This document shows, one piece after another, positions 35,331-47,120 of a stretch of 64,000 bases of DNA. Both the position numbers and the translations under genes were made by a program. Each line of letters opens with the position of its first letter. Positions within the stretch are counted from its first letter, which is position 1. The notes under the pieces are model-generated. The model ran no database searches and was not told the origin of the DNA. It worked only from the letters and a program-made list of their open reading frames with translations. The stretch is from Phyto melanocephala (lineage: Eukaryota; Arthropoda; Insecta; Diptera; Rhinophoridae). The stretch is taken from the NCBI GenBank assembly GCA_941918925.1, contig OW799237.1, forward strand, positions 91,795,015 to 91,859,014, written 5' to 3'.

Positions 35331-37190
35331 AACATCTGCTCTGTTTTATTAATTTATTTTCTTTTAAGAACCTTGTCTGTTTTTCTGTACTCGATTGACC
35401 TTGATACCTGCTTGTACACATACGGTACTTTTTGTCGAGAAATAATAAGTACATATGTAGGTACAACATACATACATACATACTTATGTTCGTTGCTAAA
35501 CAATTTTAAGATTAACATGCATTCTAATAGCTTTATAAACAACATCATGTGGACCTAAATTAATAAGAATACAAGTAAATTCGTTAGAAAGTTGTTAATT
35601 CATGTAAATATATTAGTGACAAATAAATTCAGTGTTTTATGAACCATTAAAAATATTTTATGTAGAACATTAAAAGACTATATACTTATGTACAATATTT
35701 CATACAGCTTATTTAATAAAAATACTGCGTATATGTACATTTGTACAAATAAAGAATCTTTGTAGAGTTTATGCACAAAAGAGCAAACAAAGAGCATTTT
35801 TCCTTATCAAAAAGTTCTCTTATAGATTATTGTTTTGTGTAAGTGTTTATCAGCTTTTTTGTGTGTATAATTTCCATTGTTTTGCTATTGTTGTTTTTGT
35901 AATTTTAGTGTCGATCGGTGCCAGTTTTGCCAGTAAACCATCTAGCAATCTATTCCGTCAGCCCAGCTCTAACTTGCCAATCAAGTTTTCCTTTATTATT
36001 ATTTTTTTATTTGTTGATTTTTTATAATTTGTATGTGTTTATTATTTTTATACCTACACCCTTCACCATATGGAAAAATTTTAAATTTAAAACATTTGTC
36101 ATTTAATTAGTAACTTCCGATTTGGGTCCATCATATTGTAGGAGATTAAGAGAAAATTAGGTTATCCGATTTTAAGCACGGAAATATTATAAATAAAAAG
36201 ATAGAAAGAAGAGATGTCGTTATCTGGTTCGTTAACCGCTTGAAGAGAAGTTGTCCTAGTTGGTGTAAGTTTACCAACTGCTTCAGGGAACTATTTAACT
36301 GCCTTATTAAGGCAGGAATTTCAGCAATGCTTAGCGTTGCCATATCCGATAAGATACATATGTAGTCTAAAGGCCTAAAAAAAAGTCCTTCGGATATTTT
36401 CTAGTGCGATACAGTGACATATTATATTACATAAGTTATATGTTTTGTCTCCCTACTCTTCGTTAAGAAGTCATTGTGGGATGATTCCATTCTCCTGACC
36501 CGCGACAGTCAGCGTAGCCACAGTGTCATTCACCAGCTTTTTGTCAAATTCCAGAAGCCCCTTGTGGCACTGAGGGCTTATTCTAGTCTACGTCATCCTT
36601 GCAGTATTGCACCCAAAATCATTTATTTATCTCATCTGGTACAATATATGGAGATACGTATTTTTATGATGTTTGCATCACTGAGTGATGCGTCCGCTTA
36701 GCAAGCCCATCAATTATGTAGTTGCTATCACTGATTCCGTGTCCTCGCACTACTGATTCCCGTGGTGATGTTCGAATGCGTCACCATCTAATTCAAAAAT
36801 TCCCAACATAATTGGACTAGTTGTGATATCGATTAGACATCAATTAGGGTCCTGATGGCCGCTACGCGTGGGTACATCGTTTTTAACTGCACAGTCACCT
36901 GTTCAAGTCTTGTGGATTAGCGTGTGTAGTGTGGAACTTTTTTTGTTCACAACATAGATATTCTTTCACAAGTAAGCCTCTTTCCTCAGTCTTATTTCAA
37001 AAATTTCAACAACAACAAATTTCGTCACCTTTAATCGTTCACATTTAGCTTCTGAGTTAGTTGTATCGTCCGTCTCTGGGGCAAGACACAACTCAAAATT
37101 GTCCAACTTTATACAGATATTTAATGATAGTGAGTGGCGAGGTTCCCTGAAAATCTTACGTTATTAATTGATGACTACAGCCTGACAACA
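35331..37190. other. Spacer with repeat fragments
   Basis: 36108..36150 (TTCCGATTTGGGTCCATCAT) resembles the SINE-like repeat. 36420..36950 is more balanced in composition, but every frame is short and unrecognised. Confidence 0.35.
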
Positions 37191-37194
37191 CTGA

Positions 37195-37390
37195 TCCCGG
37201 CCATAATCGTCCATCCGAGCAGGCCATACGCAAAACAGGTATCTCCTTACTCTTTTGGAATTTAAGTTTGTACCGTGTGCGCAGAAGAAGCCATCGCCGC
37301 TGTAAAGACGAGTTTTACAGAACACTTGTATAAATCGATCCGATGCCTGTCTCAGCAACTTGGTCTTGTGATTCCTGATTTTTTTATTCT
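37195..37390 (+). pseudogene. Tc1/mariner-superfamily transposase fragment
   Basis: Frame-broken translation gives HNRPSEQAIRKT (about 37200..37236), the end of the paired-like DNA-binding region, then EEAIAAVKTSFTEH and LSQQLGLV (37280..37372). These correspond to the EENIAAV..RRRSQQLG segment of the second helix-turn-helix. The catalytic domain is absent. Confidence 0.6.
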
Positions 37391-37550
37391 TCTTGCAATT
37401 GCAAATCATTTGGAGGAGCAACATGCTATACAGCGCGTGAAACCATTACTTTGTTGAGCCAAAAGTAACCGAATTGGCAAACATTTTAGTAATTCTATTT
37501 AATTTGTTGTTTTATTCTTAAAAAGAGTTCTGTATCTCCTAAAAAACAAT

Positions 37551-37935
37551 GGGCCAATTCAAAGTAGACTCTCGTATTGTACTATGTCATATAATTCATA
37601 TTAATATGACTAGTGACTTTGAACACCTTTTGTTAACAAATTATGTATTTAATACAAGAAAAAAGACAAAGAGATGACGCTGTTAAAAATTGTATGTATA
37701 CAGGAAAGAAGAAAATAGAAAATATTCTCTCTGAGAGGTGAGAAGCGAAGAAATTCTCTCTGAGAGACAGTATGGTTAAAAGTATAACATAAACAATTTC
37801 TTATACATAGGAAACAAATGTGTAAAGTCATATTATTTTTTTTGTATGGAAATTACTAAAAAAAATTTTATGCATGCATAAAATAATATAAAATAGTACA
37901 AATATTACTGATATGCAACCACTTTGAATTGGCCC
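37551..37935 (+). mobile_element. 385-bp MITE with GGGCCAATTCAAAGT termini, copy 1
   Basis: Inverted termini GGGCCAATTCAAAGT / ACTTTGAATTGGCCC. The same element lies in inverse orientation at 45258..45641 (384 bp). It abuts the 5' end of a Helitron with a single A between them. The superfamily is undecided because the target duplication (AT?) is ambiguous. Confidence 0.85.
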
Positions 37936-37936
37936 A

Positions 37937-38798
37937 TCTATATATATAAAAGTGAAACTCTGTGTGTGTGTGTGTTAGCTATAGACTCTGAAACTGTAAA
38001 ACCGATCGGGCTCAAACTTTGGTAAGTTGTTGCACACATACCGGGGAGTGTTTATGGATGAAAAAAAAGTGGGCGGGGCCACGCCCATAAGAAATTACTT
38101 ATCAGTTTTAGCTACTTGCACTTGACCGATTTTTCTGAAACTTTACACACATATCGAGCTGTCATGACTAAATAATTTCGTTATAAGAAAAGTGGGCGGA
38201 GCCACGCCGCTAAAAAAGTTTTAACTTTGAGGTACTTGCACTGGACCGATTTTTCTGAAACTTTGCACACATATTAAGCTGTCATGGCTTTATAATTTCG
38301 TGATTAAAAAAGTGGGCGGGGCCACGCCCATAAAAAAGGCTATAATTTTGAGGTACTTGCATCAGACCGATTTTTCTGAAACTTTGCACACATATTGAGC
38401 TGTCATGACTAAATAATTTCAAGATTAGAAAAGTGGGCAGTGCCACGCCCATAAAAAAAAGGTATCATTTTGAGGTACTTGCACTGGACCGATTATTCTG
38501 AAACTTTGCACACATATTGAGCTATGATGACTTTACAATTTCGTGATTAGAAAAGTGGGCAAGGCCACGCCCATAAAAACAATTTTAATTTTGGGATACT
38601 TGCACTGGTCCGATTCTTCTGAAACTTTGCACACATATTGAGCTGTTATGACTTTACAATTTTGTGATTAGAAAAGTGGGAAATGCCACGCCCATAAAAA
38701 ATTATAATTTTTAGGTTTTTGCACTTGATATTCAATTAAAATTCAGAATGCATTTCGATTCATTAAGGGGCGTAGCAACGCGCGCCGGGTTTGGCTAG
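37937..38798 (+). mobile_element. Helitron (GC-box repeat family, 6 units)
   Basis: Plus-oriented copy: TCTATATATATAAAAGTGAA at 37937, (GT)n, AACCGATCGGGCTCAAACTT, six ~121-bp units with GTGGGCGGGGCCACGCCCAT boxes, hairpin GCGT-AGCA-ACGC and final CTAG at 38795..38798, followed by T. Confidence 0.9.
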
Positions 38799-39417
38799 TT
38801 ATTTTAAAAAAATTAAAATCCTGCTATTCGCATTTAAAGGATAAATATTAAAACATTGGGTATGACGAGTTTTATTAGACAACAAAATGGATTATTTTTG
38901 TTATTTAAGACCAATTAATTTAATGCTTTCATTAATTCTCCTGAAAATCTTAATATATTTTTACAAAACCTCTTACACCTTGTAACCAAACAATATACAT
39001 ATTTTTGCAGTTTTGGCGTTACGAAAGAAACAACAAAAGACAATAGAAAAGTTTTTGAAGTAACTATTTTCTCAACGCTTTTGCTTGAAGAGTCGGACGT
39101 AATTTATGTCTTCATTAACGATATAAAGTAAAGGGCATGTAAGATTCGTCTCAGCCAAATATATTGACACAAGTACATCGCTTTCTTGTTTTTGTTTAAT
39201 ATCAAAGCTAAGCTTTTGTTTAGTCTCTACTAGTTAGCAGCTGTTCGTCATCAAAGTGTATATGTACGTTGCGACGACATCGTCGTCGTTATTGTTGTTA
39301 TTGTTTGAAAACAAGTATTGGAGAATTAAAAAACAAACATACAAGTTGATGTTTTCAAGTAGACTCCACCGCTAACGAATGCACGACCAACGAAGCAACC
39401 CATCCAACCAGTCATTC
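38799..39417. other. Spacer with eroded DINE 3' end
   Basis: AAGATTCGTCTCAGCC..AAATAT and CTTTCTTGTTTTT at 39141..39195 look like a decayed plus-oriented DINE terminus. Nothing else was recognised. Confidence 0.35.
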
Positions 39418-39928
39418 AGTTTGTTAGTCAACCAGGCTAATGATTTAGTACTCGTTATAAGTTTGGGGTCGCAAGCACATCACAATCATTGTTTTTTTTT
39501 TTAATTTTAAAGCCTCCGTTTTTTTCTTCTAAGTTTAAGTATTTTTGGGTTGTGTTTTCGTTTCTCAAAGCAAATGTTAAAATAATTAAAAAAAAAATAA
39601 ATTAAAATAATAAAAAATTCAAAAATATTTGTATATAATAATTAATTGTGCTAAATAACATATGGTTTGCTAAATAAAAATCAAAAAGAAAATATATTTT
39701 ACAACTAAGTATATAGGCACATATGTACACACACCTACATACATATGTATGCATACATAGTAACATAGTTATGTGTATCTAACTAATGTACCTACATATG
39801 TTTTACAATTAATTTAAACAATATTGGCTTAAACAACATTTAATTTGACTTACACAGAGTGTTATACAAACAAACAAAAAAAAAAAAACGTTTGAAAGAA
39901 ACGTCATTATACAACTCGTCGGAAAAAC
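39418..39928 (+). other. Putative untranslated first exon 2
   Basis: TCAGTT initiator match at 39416..39421, then an A-rich leader-like stretch without a long frame, ending at a strong donor AACG|GTAAGTG near 39929 (the G may belong to either side). Same strand and design as the stretch at 30213..30882, suggesting alternative first exons of one gene to the right. No acceptor-linked coding exon is visible. Confidence 0.28.
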
Positions 39929-40382
39929 GTAAGTGAAATATATACTTACATACATACATACAAACGTACTGGTTTGCCATCCGTCTGTCTGTCCACACAT
40001 GCATCTACCAACTTGCCATTTTTGTAGTTCGTGTGAAAATATTGAGTTTTAAAAATAGAAACATTTCAAAATTTGTTGTAATCACCTTTGAAAATGGTGC
40101 ATAACACTTTTAACTACTTTGTGTTGAATTGTGTGTGTCTTTTTCGCTACAAAAAGTTTGTGTTGTGCGTGTTTAACTCAATGTTTTTGTATGTTCATAT
40201 GGATGAATGTGGTAATAGTAGTGATGAAATGTCTAAAATCGTTTTGAGTTGTACTACATTCTCATAAGGAGAAAATGGGACTGACATACAGTTGATAACA
40301 CTAAAAATGCACTGCTAAACTGTGTAAAAGGCATATAAACTTAAGTAAAATATTGTAATTTTTTCAATACTTCTTTTTATTA

Positions 40383-40414
40383 GAAACATTCGAAATATAT
40401 ATTTCGAATGTTTC
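40383..40414. repeat. Perfect 32-bp palindrome
   Basis: Arms GAAACATTCGAAATAT and its exact complement with no spacer, centred at 40398/40399. Confidence 0.9.
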
Positions 40415-41003
40415 GGTATTTTTTATAGATGTGGTGTTTTTATACCCTTCACACAGTGAAAAAGGGTATATATAGGTTTGTCATTCCGTGTGAAATTTCT
40501 ACAATTTTCATTTCCGACCCCATAAAGTATATATTTTCTGAAAGCTTATGAATAGAGGAGTCGATTAAGCCCTGACCGTCTGTCCGTCTGTCCGTGTGTA
40601 TGTTGAAATCAACTTTTTGAAGCCCCCCGACATAGGTTGGACCCGGGTAAGGTATTAAAATATCAGAAATATTCGGGAGTAGATCAGTATTGAAAATCAG
40701 AAACATCGGTACATAAACAACTGAGATATGAGCAAAAACCCACGACCACCTCGATTTTCTTTTCATAAAAACAACATTACAACAACAACATACATACATA
40801 CAAACGTGTATACTGGTTAGAGAAAACGTGGCATCGAATCCCAGCTGAGGCAAAAAAATTTTTTTTTAAATTTTTTTAAAATTTTTTTTTTTAATTTTTT
40901 TTTTATTTTTTTTTTATTTTTTATTTAATATATTATATATATTTTTATTATTATTTTTTTTTTTAATTTTTTTTTTATTTTTTTTTTTGTTTTATATATA
41001 TTA

Positions 41004-41822
41004 CTAGCCAAACCCGGCGCGCGTTGCTACGCCCCTTAATGAATCGAAATGCATTCTGAATTTTAATTGAATATCATGTGAAAAAACCTAAAAATTTTAT
41101 TTTTTATGGGCGTGGCATTGCCCACTTTTCTAGTCACGAAATTGTAAAGTCATAACAGCTCAATATGTGTGCAAAGTTTCAGAAGAATTGGACCAGTGCA
41201 AGTACCTCAAAATTAAAATTGTTTTTATGGGCGTGGCCCTGCCCACTTTTTTTATCACGAAATTGTAAAGTCATAACAGCTCAATATGTGTGCAAAGTTT
41301 CAGAATAATCGGTCAAGTGCAAGTACTTCAAAATGATACCTTTTTTTTATGGGCGTGGCACTGCCCACTTTTCTAATCACGAAATTATTTAGTCATGAGA
41401 GCTCAATATGTGTGCAAAGTTTCAGAAAAATCAGTCTGGTGCAAATACCTCAAAATTATAGCCTTTTTTTATGGGCGTGGCCCCGCCCACTTTTTTAGTC
41501 TTAAAATTATAAAGTCACGACAGCTTAATATGTGTGCACAGTTTCAGAAAAATCGGTCCAGTGCAAGTGCCTCAAAATTAAAACTTTTTTAGGGGCGTGG
41601 CCCCGCCCACTTTTCTTATCACGAAATTATTTAGTCATGACAGCTCGATATGTGTACAAAGTTTCAGAAAAATCGGTCAAGTGCAAGTAGCTAAAACTGA
41701 TAACTAATTTTTTATGGGCGTGGCCCGCCCACTTTTTTTCATCCATAAACACTCCCCGGTATGTGTACAACAACTTACCAAAGTTTGAGCCCGATCGGTT
41801 TTACAGTTTCAGAGTCTATAGC

Positions 41823-41882
<60 letters not shown>

Positions 41883-41919
41883 ACACACACACACAGAGTT
41901 TCACTTTTATATATATAGA
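41004..41919 (-). mobile_element. Helitron (GC-box repeat family, 6 units) nested in DINE
   Basis: CTAG at 41004 (3' end on the minus strand) to GA at 41919 (TC on the minus strand). Six GGGCGTGGC units plus an expanded CA tract (41826..41896). Left flank ..ATATATTA and right flank TATATG.. together equal the uninterrupted sister sequence, so no target bases were duplicated. Confidence 0.93.
41826..41896. repeat. CA microsatellite
   Basis: About 70 bp of nearly pure CA within the Helitron 5' region. The same site is shorter (about 30 bp) in the 22109..22990 copy. Confidence 0.95.
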
Positions 41920-42560
41920 TATATGTATATAATAATTTTTTTTTTTAAAATTTTTTTTTTAAATTTTTTTTTTTTAAATTTTTTTTTTATTTTTTATTTT
42001 TTTTTTGTTTTTTTTAACATACATACGTGAATTTACTGTTATTGCATGACTACACGTTGTGAAGGGTATATAAGATTCGGCACGGCCGAATATAGCGCTT
42101 TTACTTGTTTAAATTAAAGTTAAACGAAAAACAACGTAATTAACGGTATATAACGCATATTATCCGTCAAGTTGGCTTTATTAATTAGATAATCTTATGA
42201 CCATAATGTTTTAAATATGATTTCGGGCCTATGGACACCATGACCAACGCGTACTTGGCTTAACCTAGAGGTTTAATTTTTAATCAGTCTATTTCGAGAA
42301 ACTAATTTTCCCTACTATTCTTTCATTGCCACAAAGAAATTGTTTGCGATAACTACATATTTTATAGAGAACAATATATAATTATTGTAACCATATCGTA
42401 GCCATGGGTTTTATCTATCTGTTGGAAATTTTTTCAACACTTACTTGACAAACAAGTCATTATATTTAAGGAGATTACGGACAAGCGTTGTATTTTTTAC
42501 GCTCGCAACTGTACATGGTTCGTTTTTAGTTAAATTTAGCTAACAATTTTAATTAAAAAA

Positions 42561-43291
42561 CAAGTAAGAACGTTATATTAGGCCGTGCCGAATCTGAATC
42601 TAGTCAAGCTCTTTCTTTTGATTCCCATATCGTTCATAAGCTGAAAATAATCGATTTTCGTTTGTGAATTTCAGAAAAAACAATGAAGCGTTTGTATTTT
42701 TGTGCTTATATCTCAGTTAGTTTCAAAACGATTTATCAGTTTTTCTCAGTAGTAATTTTCGATACTACGGCTTGTATTCTAGTGTTATTTGTATGTCTTA
42801 AAATTTATTAAAAGCTTAAATATCTGGATATATTTAAAAAAAATATATTTAAAAATATTTATAACTTAGTGAGTAATATATTTTTTGAGAATATCTCTAG
42901 AGGTATACAGTACCTACAAATGGTAGCAAACGTCTTTAAAAATTATCCTAAATATCCTAAATAAATAAAAAAATTTGATTTTCGTGGTAAAAATATAATA
43001 AAAGTATGGGAAAAACAGAGTCAGTCGTGCTTATTTGCTCACATCTCAGAAAATTATGAGGCTATCGTGCTAGATATTCCCAGATATTTGCAAAAAATTG
43101 ATGCCACATACACATGCGAGTAACATGGGGGGGCTACTAAAATTTAATTTCACACAGACAGACGGATAAGGCTCAAATCTTAAACTCTCAGAATATATGT
43201 ACTTAATGCGGTCGGAAATGAATATTGTAATAATAACAAACGGAATGATAAAGCTGTATATACCCTTGGCACCACAGGCGAGGGGTAACAA
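42561..43291 (-). mobile_element. DINE-1-like element, diverged
   Basis: Left terminus AACAAGTAAGAACGTTATAT and GGCCGTGCCGAA; right part TGCGGTCGGAAATGAATATT, AACGGAATGATAAAGCTG and a TATACCCTTG..GAGGGGTAAC hairpin remnant. Confidence 0.65.
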
Positions 43292-44307
43292 AGTATTTCT
43301 GACTACTTGTGTGTGTGAGTGTTAATTCGGTTACTTAGTTAATGTGGTAATAATGGGTGTAATAAACGTTTTAAGTTACATTCTCATAACAAGAAAATAA
43401 AAACTTAACAGCTTGTTAAAATTTCAATCCAAATTTATGCTCTACTTACATACATGACAGTTATATTATTAAACTTAATTTTGACAACATGTAGCTGTCA
43501 GATTAATTGCCGTAGCATTCTATAAATGTTCTATAACTAAAATCTCTAATTTTGTTGATGTATTTAAGTTTTTTTAAATTATTTATATATGGCAATAAAA
43601 TCTTTTTAAAAATAAAAAGCAACTGTTAATGCTTTGAAATTGCTAAGAACTTAAATATAATCTTAAACAAACACTTTACTTTAACTAAGTAAATATTGTG
43701 ATAAATACCAGAAAAAATAAAAACAACTTTTCTTTGTACAATTGTTTAAAATAATAATCAATTTAAAATTATTCATGTGTAAATTTATTTTTTTTTCTTT
43801 CTCCAAAAGAGAGATTCCTTTGTTAACTGTGTAGGTCTGATTGTTATCGTTAGTTTTTTTCCTTCTCTAATTATTTTTAATCGTGATTTGTAAACCAAGT
43901 AAAATTATTTGTGAGTTTTTTTTTATAAATTCTTAAATAAAAATTTCCTAAAATAAATCTGTCTAAGTAATTTTTTACATTCACTGTGTATGTAAGTACG
44001 AGTTTGTGTAACAACAAAGACACATTTTGAATACTAAAATCAAAAAAATATATGTATATGTATAACAATTGAGAACGTTAGAGTCGATCAAGCCAGACTT
44101 TTATAAATCCTACACAAAAAAATTCAAAACTTTATATTTGTGTTGAGTTCTTATTGCGATAAGACAATTAAACTTTCAATTGGTGAATTCCAAAGGTTTC
44201 ATACGTGTAGTATAGTTTAGTTTTCAAGATATTTTAAAGGTTTACAAAATTTTACATTAACATTACAATGCTATTTATTAATTTTAAAGTCTTTTAGAAA
44301 TTATGAC
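43292..44307. other. AT-rich spacer
   Basis: No gene or element recognised. Confidence 0.35.
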
Positions 44308-44418
44308 AAAACGTGCCGAATCTAATAATACCCTTCACTATTATGTACATCGGTATAATGACTACATGGCAGCTTAGCCTAGATTTCAAATTTCATGTTA
44401 TACGCCATTTATTTATTA

Positions 44419-45668
44419 CTAGCCAAATCCGGCGCGCGTTGCTACGCCCCTTAATGAATCGAAATGAATTCTGAATATTAATTGAATATCAAATGCAAAA
44501 ACCTAAATATTATAATTTTTTTTATGGGCGTGGCATTTCCCACTTTTCTAATCACGAAATTTTAAAGTCATAACAGCTTAATATGTGTGCAAAGTTTCAG
44601 AAGAATCGGACCAGTGCAAGTACCTCAAAGTTATAATTGGTTTTATGGGCGTGGCCCTGCCCACTTTTCTAATCACGAAATTGTAAAGTCATAACAGCTC
44701 AATATGTGTGCAAAGTTTCAGAATAATAAGTCCAGTTCAAGTACCTCAAAATTATACCTATTTTTTATGGGCGTGGCACTGCCCACTTTTCTAATCACGA
44801 AGTTATTTAGTCATGACAGCTCGATATGTGTGCAAAGCTTCAGAAAAATCGGTCTGGTGCAAGTACCTCAAAATTATAACCTTTTTTATGGGCGTGGCCC
44901 TGCCCACTTTTTTAATCACGAAATTATATGGTTATGACAGCTTAGTATGTGTGCAAAGTTTCAGAAAAATCGGTCCAGTGCAAGTACCTTAAAATTAAAA
45001 CTTTTTTAGGGGCGTGGCCCCGCCCATTTTTCTTATCACAAAATTATTTAGTCATGACAGCTCGATATGTGTGCAAAGTTTCAGAAAAATCGGTCAATTG
45101 CAAGTAGCTAAAACTGATAACTAATTTTTATGGGCGTGGCCCCGCCCACTTTTTTCACCCATAAACACTCCCTGGTATGTGCACAACAACTTGTCAAAGT
45201 TTGAGTCCGATCGGTTTTACAGTTTCGGAGTCTATAGCTAACACACACACACACAGAGGGCCAATTCAAAGTGGTTGCATATCAGTCATATTTGCACTAT
45301 TTCATATTATTTTATGCACGCATAAAATTTTTGTTAGTAATTTCCATACAAAAAAATAATAAGACTTTACACATTTGTTTCCTATGTATAAGAAATTGTT
45401 TATGTTATACTTTTAACCATACTGTCTCTCAGAGAGAATTTCTTCGCTACTCACCTCTCAGAGATAATATTTTCTATTTTTTTCTTTCCTGTATACATAC
45501 AATTTTTAACAGCGTCATCTCTTTGTCTTCTTTCTTGTATTAAATACATAATTTGTTAACAAAAGGTGTTCAAAGTCACTAGTCATATTAATATGAATTA
45601 TATGACATAGTACAATATGAGAGTCTACTTTGAATTGGCCCAGAGAGTTTCACTTTTATATATATAGA
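44419..45668 (-). mobile_element. Helitron (GC-box repeat family, 6 units) with nested MITE
   Basis: CTAG at 44419 to TC complement at 45667..45668. Six GGGCGTGGC units from about 44524 to 45140. The 5' region is split by the MITE at 45258..45641, between the short CA tract and AGAGTTTCACTTTTATATAT. Confidence 0.9.
45258..45641 (-). mobile_element. 384-bp MITE with GGGCCAATTCAAAGT termini, copy 2
   Basis: Near-identical to 37551..37935 in inverse orientation, including an internal chance frame of about 50 codons present in both. Flanks CACAGA and AGAGAG suggest a short AGA duplication. Its relative orientation to the Helitron is the same as in copy 1. Confidence 0.88.
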
Positions 45669-46395
45669 TATCCGATGCCATCTTTGATTTTGAATTTTAC
45701 ATAGTTAGTTGTATTCTACTAGTCAAGCTCTTTCATTTGATATACATGTTGATGATATTAAAAAAAAATTACCGCCATTTGGCTTAAGACGCCATCTTGT
45801 AGTTTACTGTGTTTTACTGGTCAAGACCTTTTATTTAATACCAATAAATTGATTTTATGTATGTATGTATTAAAAAAATAAAATTTTTTTTTTGTTTGTC
45901 TTAACTGGGATTCGCACCAACGTTTATCCAGTTTGTATTGGTGCAAAAAGACGATGTGGTCTAGGTATTTTCATCATATCTCAGTTGTTTATAGAGCGAT
46001 ACTGATCAATACTTATCTGCTCCCGAATATTTCTGATATTTTGGTACCTTACACGGGTCTTGGAATTGTCTGGGGGCTTCAAAAAGTTGATGTCAACATA
46101 CACAGGGAAAAACTGACAAACGGACAGTGCTTAGTTGACTCCCCTATTCATAAGCTTTCAGAAAATATGTACTTTATGGGGTCGGAAATGAAAATTGTAG
46201 AAATTTTACACGGAATGACAAACCTATATATTCCCTTATACTCAATGTGTAGGGTATAAAAAGGCGACCACTATGTTCGCAACAAAAAAAAAATATAACA
46301 AAATTTAACAAAGTTTTAGCGAGTTTAGCTGAAACACTAAGGTAATAGAAAACAGCATATGGTAAATAAATTCTAGAATTGGGTACCTTAGGTGA

Positions 46396-47120
46396 ATGGT
46401 CTCCTGAACTTTTCGGTTTAATCTCTACGACCCAATAAAGTAAAGATTTTCTGAAAGCTTATAAAAAGAGAAATCGATTGAGCGATTTCCATCAAATCGT
46501 TCACTAATCAGTAAAGTTATAGGCAAAAATAATTAAAAAAAAATGTTTAAATATATCAAGTTCCAAAAGCTCCCTATTAATTTTTAAACCTGATTGTGGC
46601 ACCGAGTTGCAAGTCGTAGTCTCGAAAATTATTCCAGAAAAATGCAAGTAAATCGGTTTGAAAGCAGCTGAGATATAAGAAGAAAAATACAACTGACTCG
46701 GTATATTTTCTAAAATTTACAAGCTTAAATAAATTTTTTCAGCTTCGTGAGAACTGAGAATATTGAGAGGCAAATTAAAGAACTTCGGAACACTAAAAAT
46801 TTTAATTCTGTGCAGCTTGTCCCTTTAAAAATGATGTAGAAAAAATGTATAATGGGTAAAATTTAGTAATAAAAATGTGTCCTCCTTTATTAAGGTATCA
46901 AGGGCATTAACTAATATTGTTACTACTCTCTATTGAATAGTAGAATTCAGCAAATCATAAACAAATTCAAAACTCAAGATGGTGTTCAATATAAAATGTC
47001 GTTAAATAATACGCTGCGATGAAATTATTATTGAAATATTTACATACCCATGTATATGATTGCGAAGAGTATAATAGATTCGGCATGGCCGTTTACAGTA
47101 CTCTTACTTGTTAGCTTATA
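46396..47120 (+). mobile_element. DINE-1-like element, diverged
   Basis: 5' core ACGACCCAATAAAGTAAAG, TTTTCTGAAAGCTTATAAA and the 3' end GATTCGGCATGGCCGTTTAC..GTACTCTTACTTGTTA. Confidence 0.6.

Larger units (their letters stand above)
40441..42107 (+). mobile_element. DINE-1-like element interrupted by a Helitron
   Basis: Outer parts 40441..41003 and 41920..42107 match the full-length copy at 15118..15887 almost base for base, including the 5' hairpin, GTCCGTCTGTCC run, T-rich half and CTTGTT end. The Helitron sits at the position equal to 15706/15707. Confidence 0.9.
44308..46261 (-). mobile_element. DINE-1-like element holding a Helitron that holds a MITE
   Basis: Left portion 44308..44418 (ACGTGCCGAATCTAATAATA, GTTATACGCCATTTATTTATTA) and right portion 45669..46261 (GATGCCATCTTTGATTTTGA..GACAAACCTATATATTCCC) join across the Helitron to give the same order seen at 21903..22060 (GCCGTTTTCTTTATTATTTC then CGACGCCATCTTTG). 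Confidence 0.8.

Noticed and set aside
37275..37457. 60-residue frame as an independent gene
   Set aside because: Its first half matches the EENIAAV..SQQLG segment of Tc1/mariner-type transposases, and the remainder is out of frame.
40449..40853. 134-residue minus-strand frame with repeated sister at 15223..15546
   Set aside because: It lies wholly inside a DINE-like element and includes the GTCCGTCT run; the two frames differ in length because of repeat-number changes. Not a gene.
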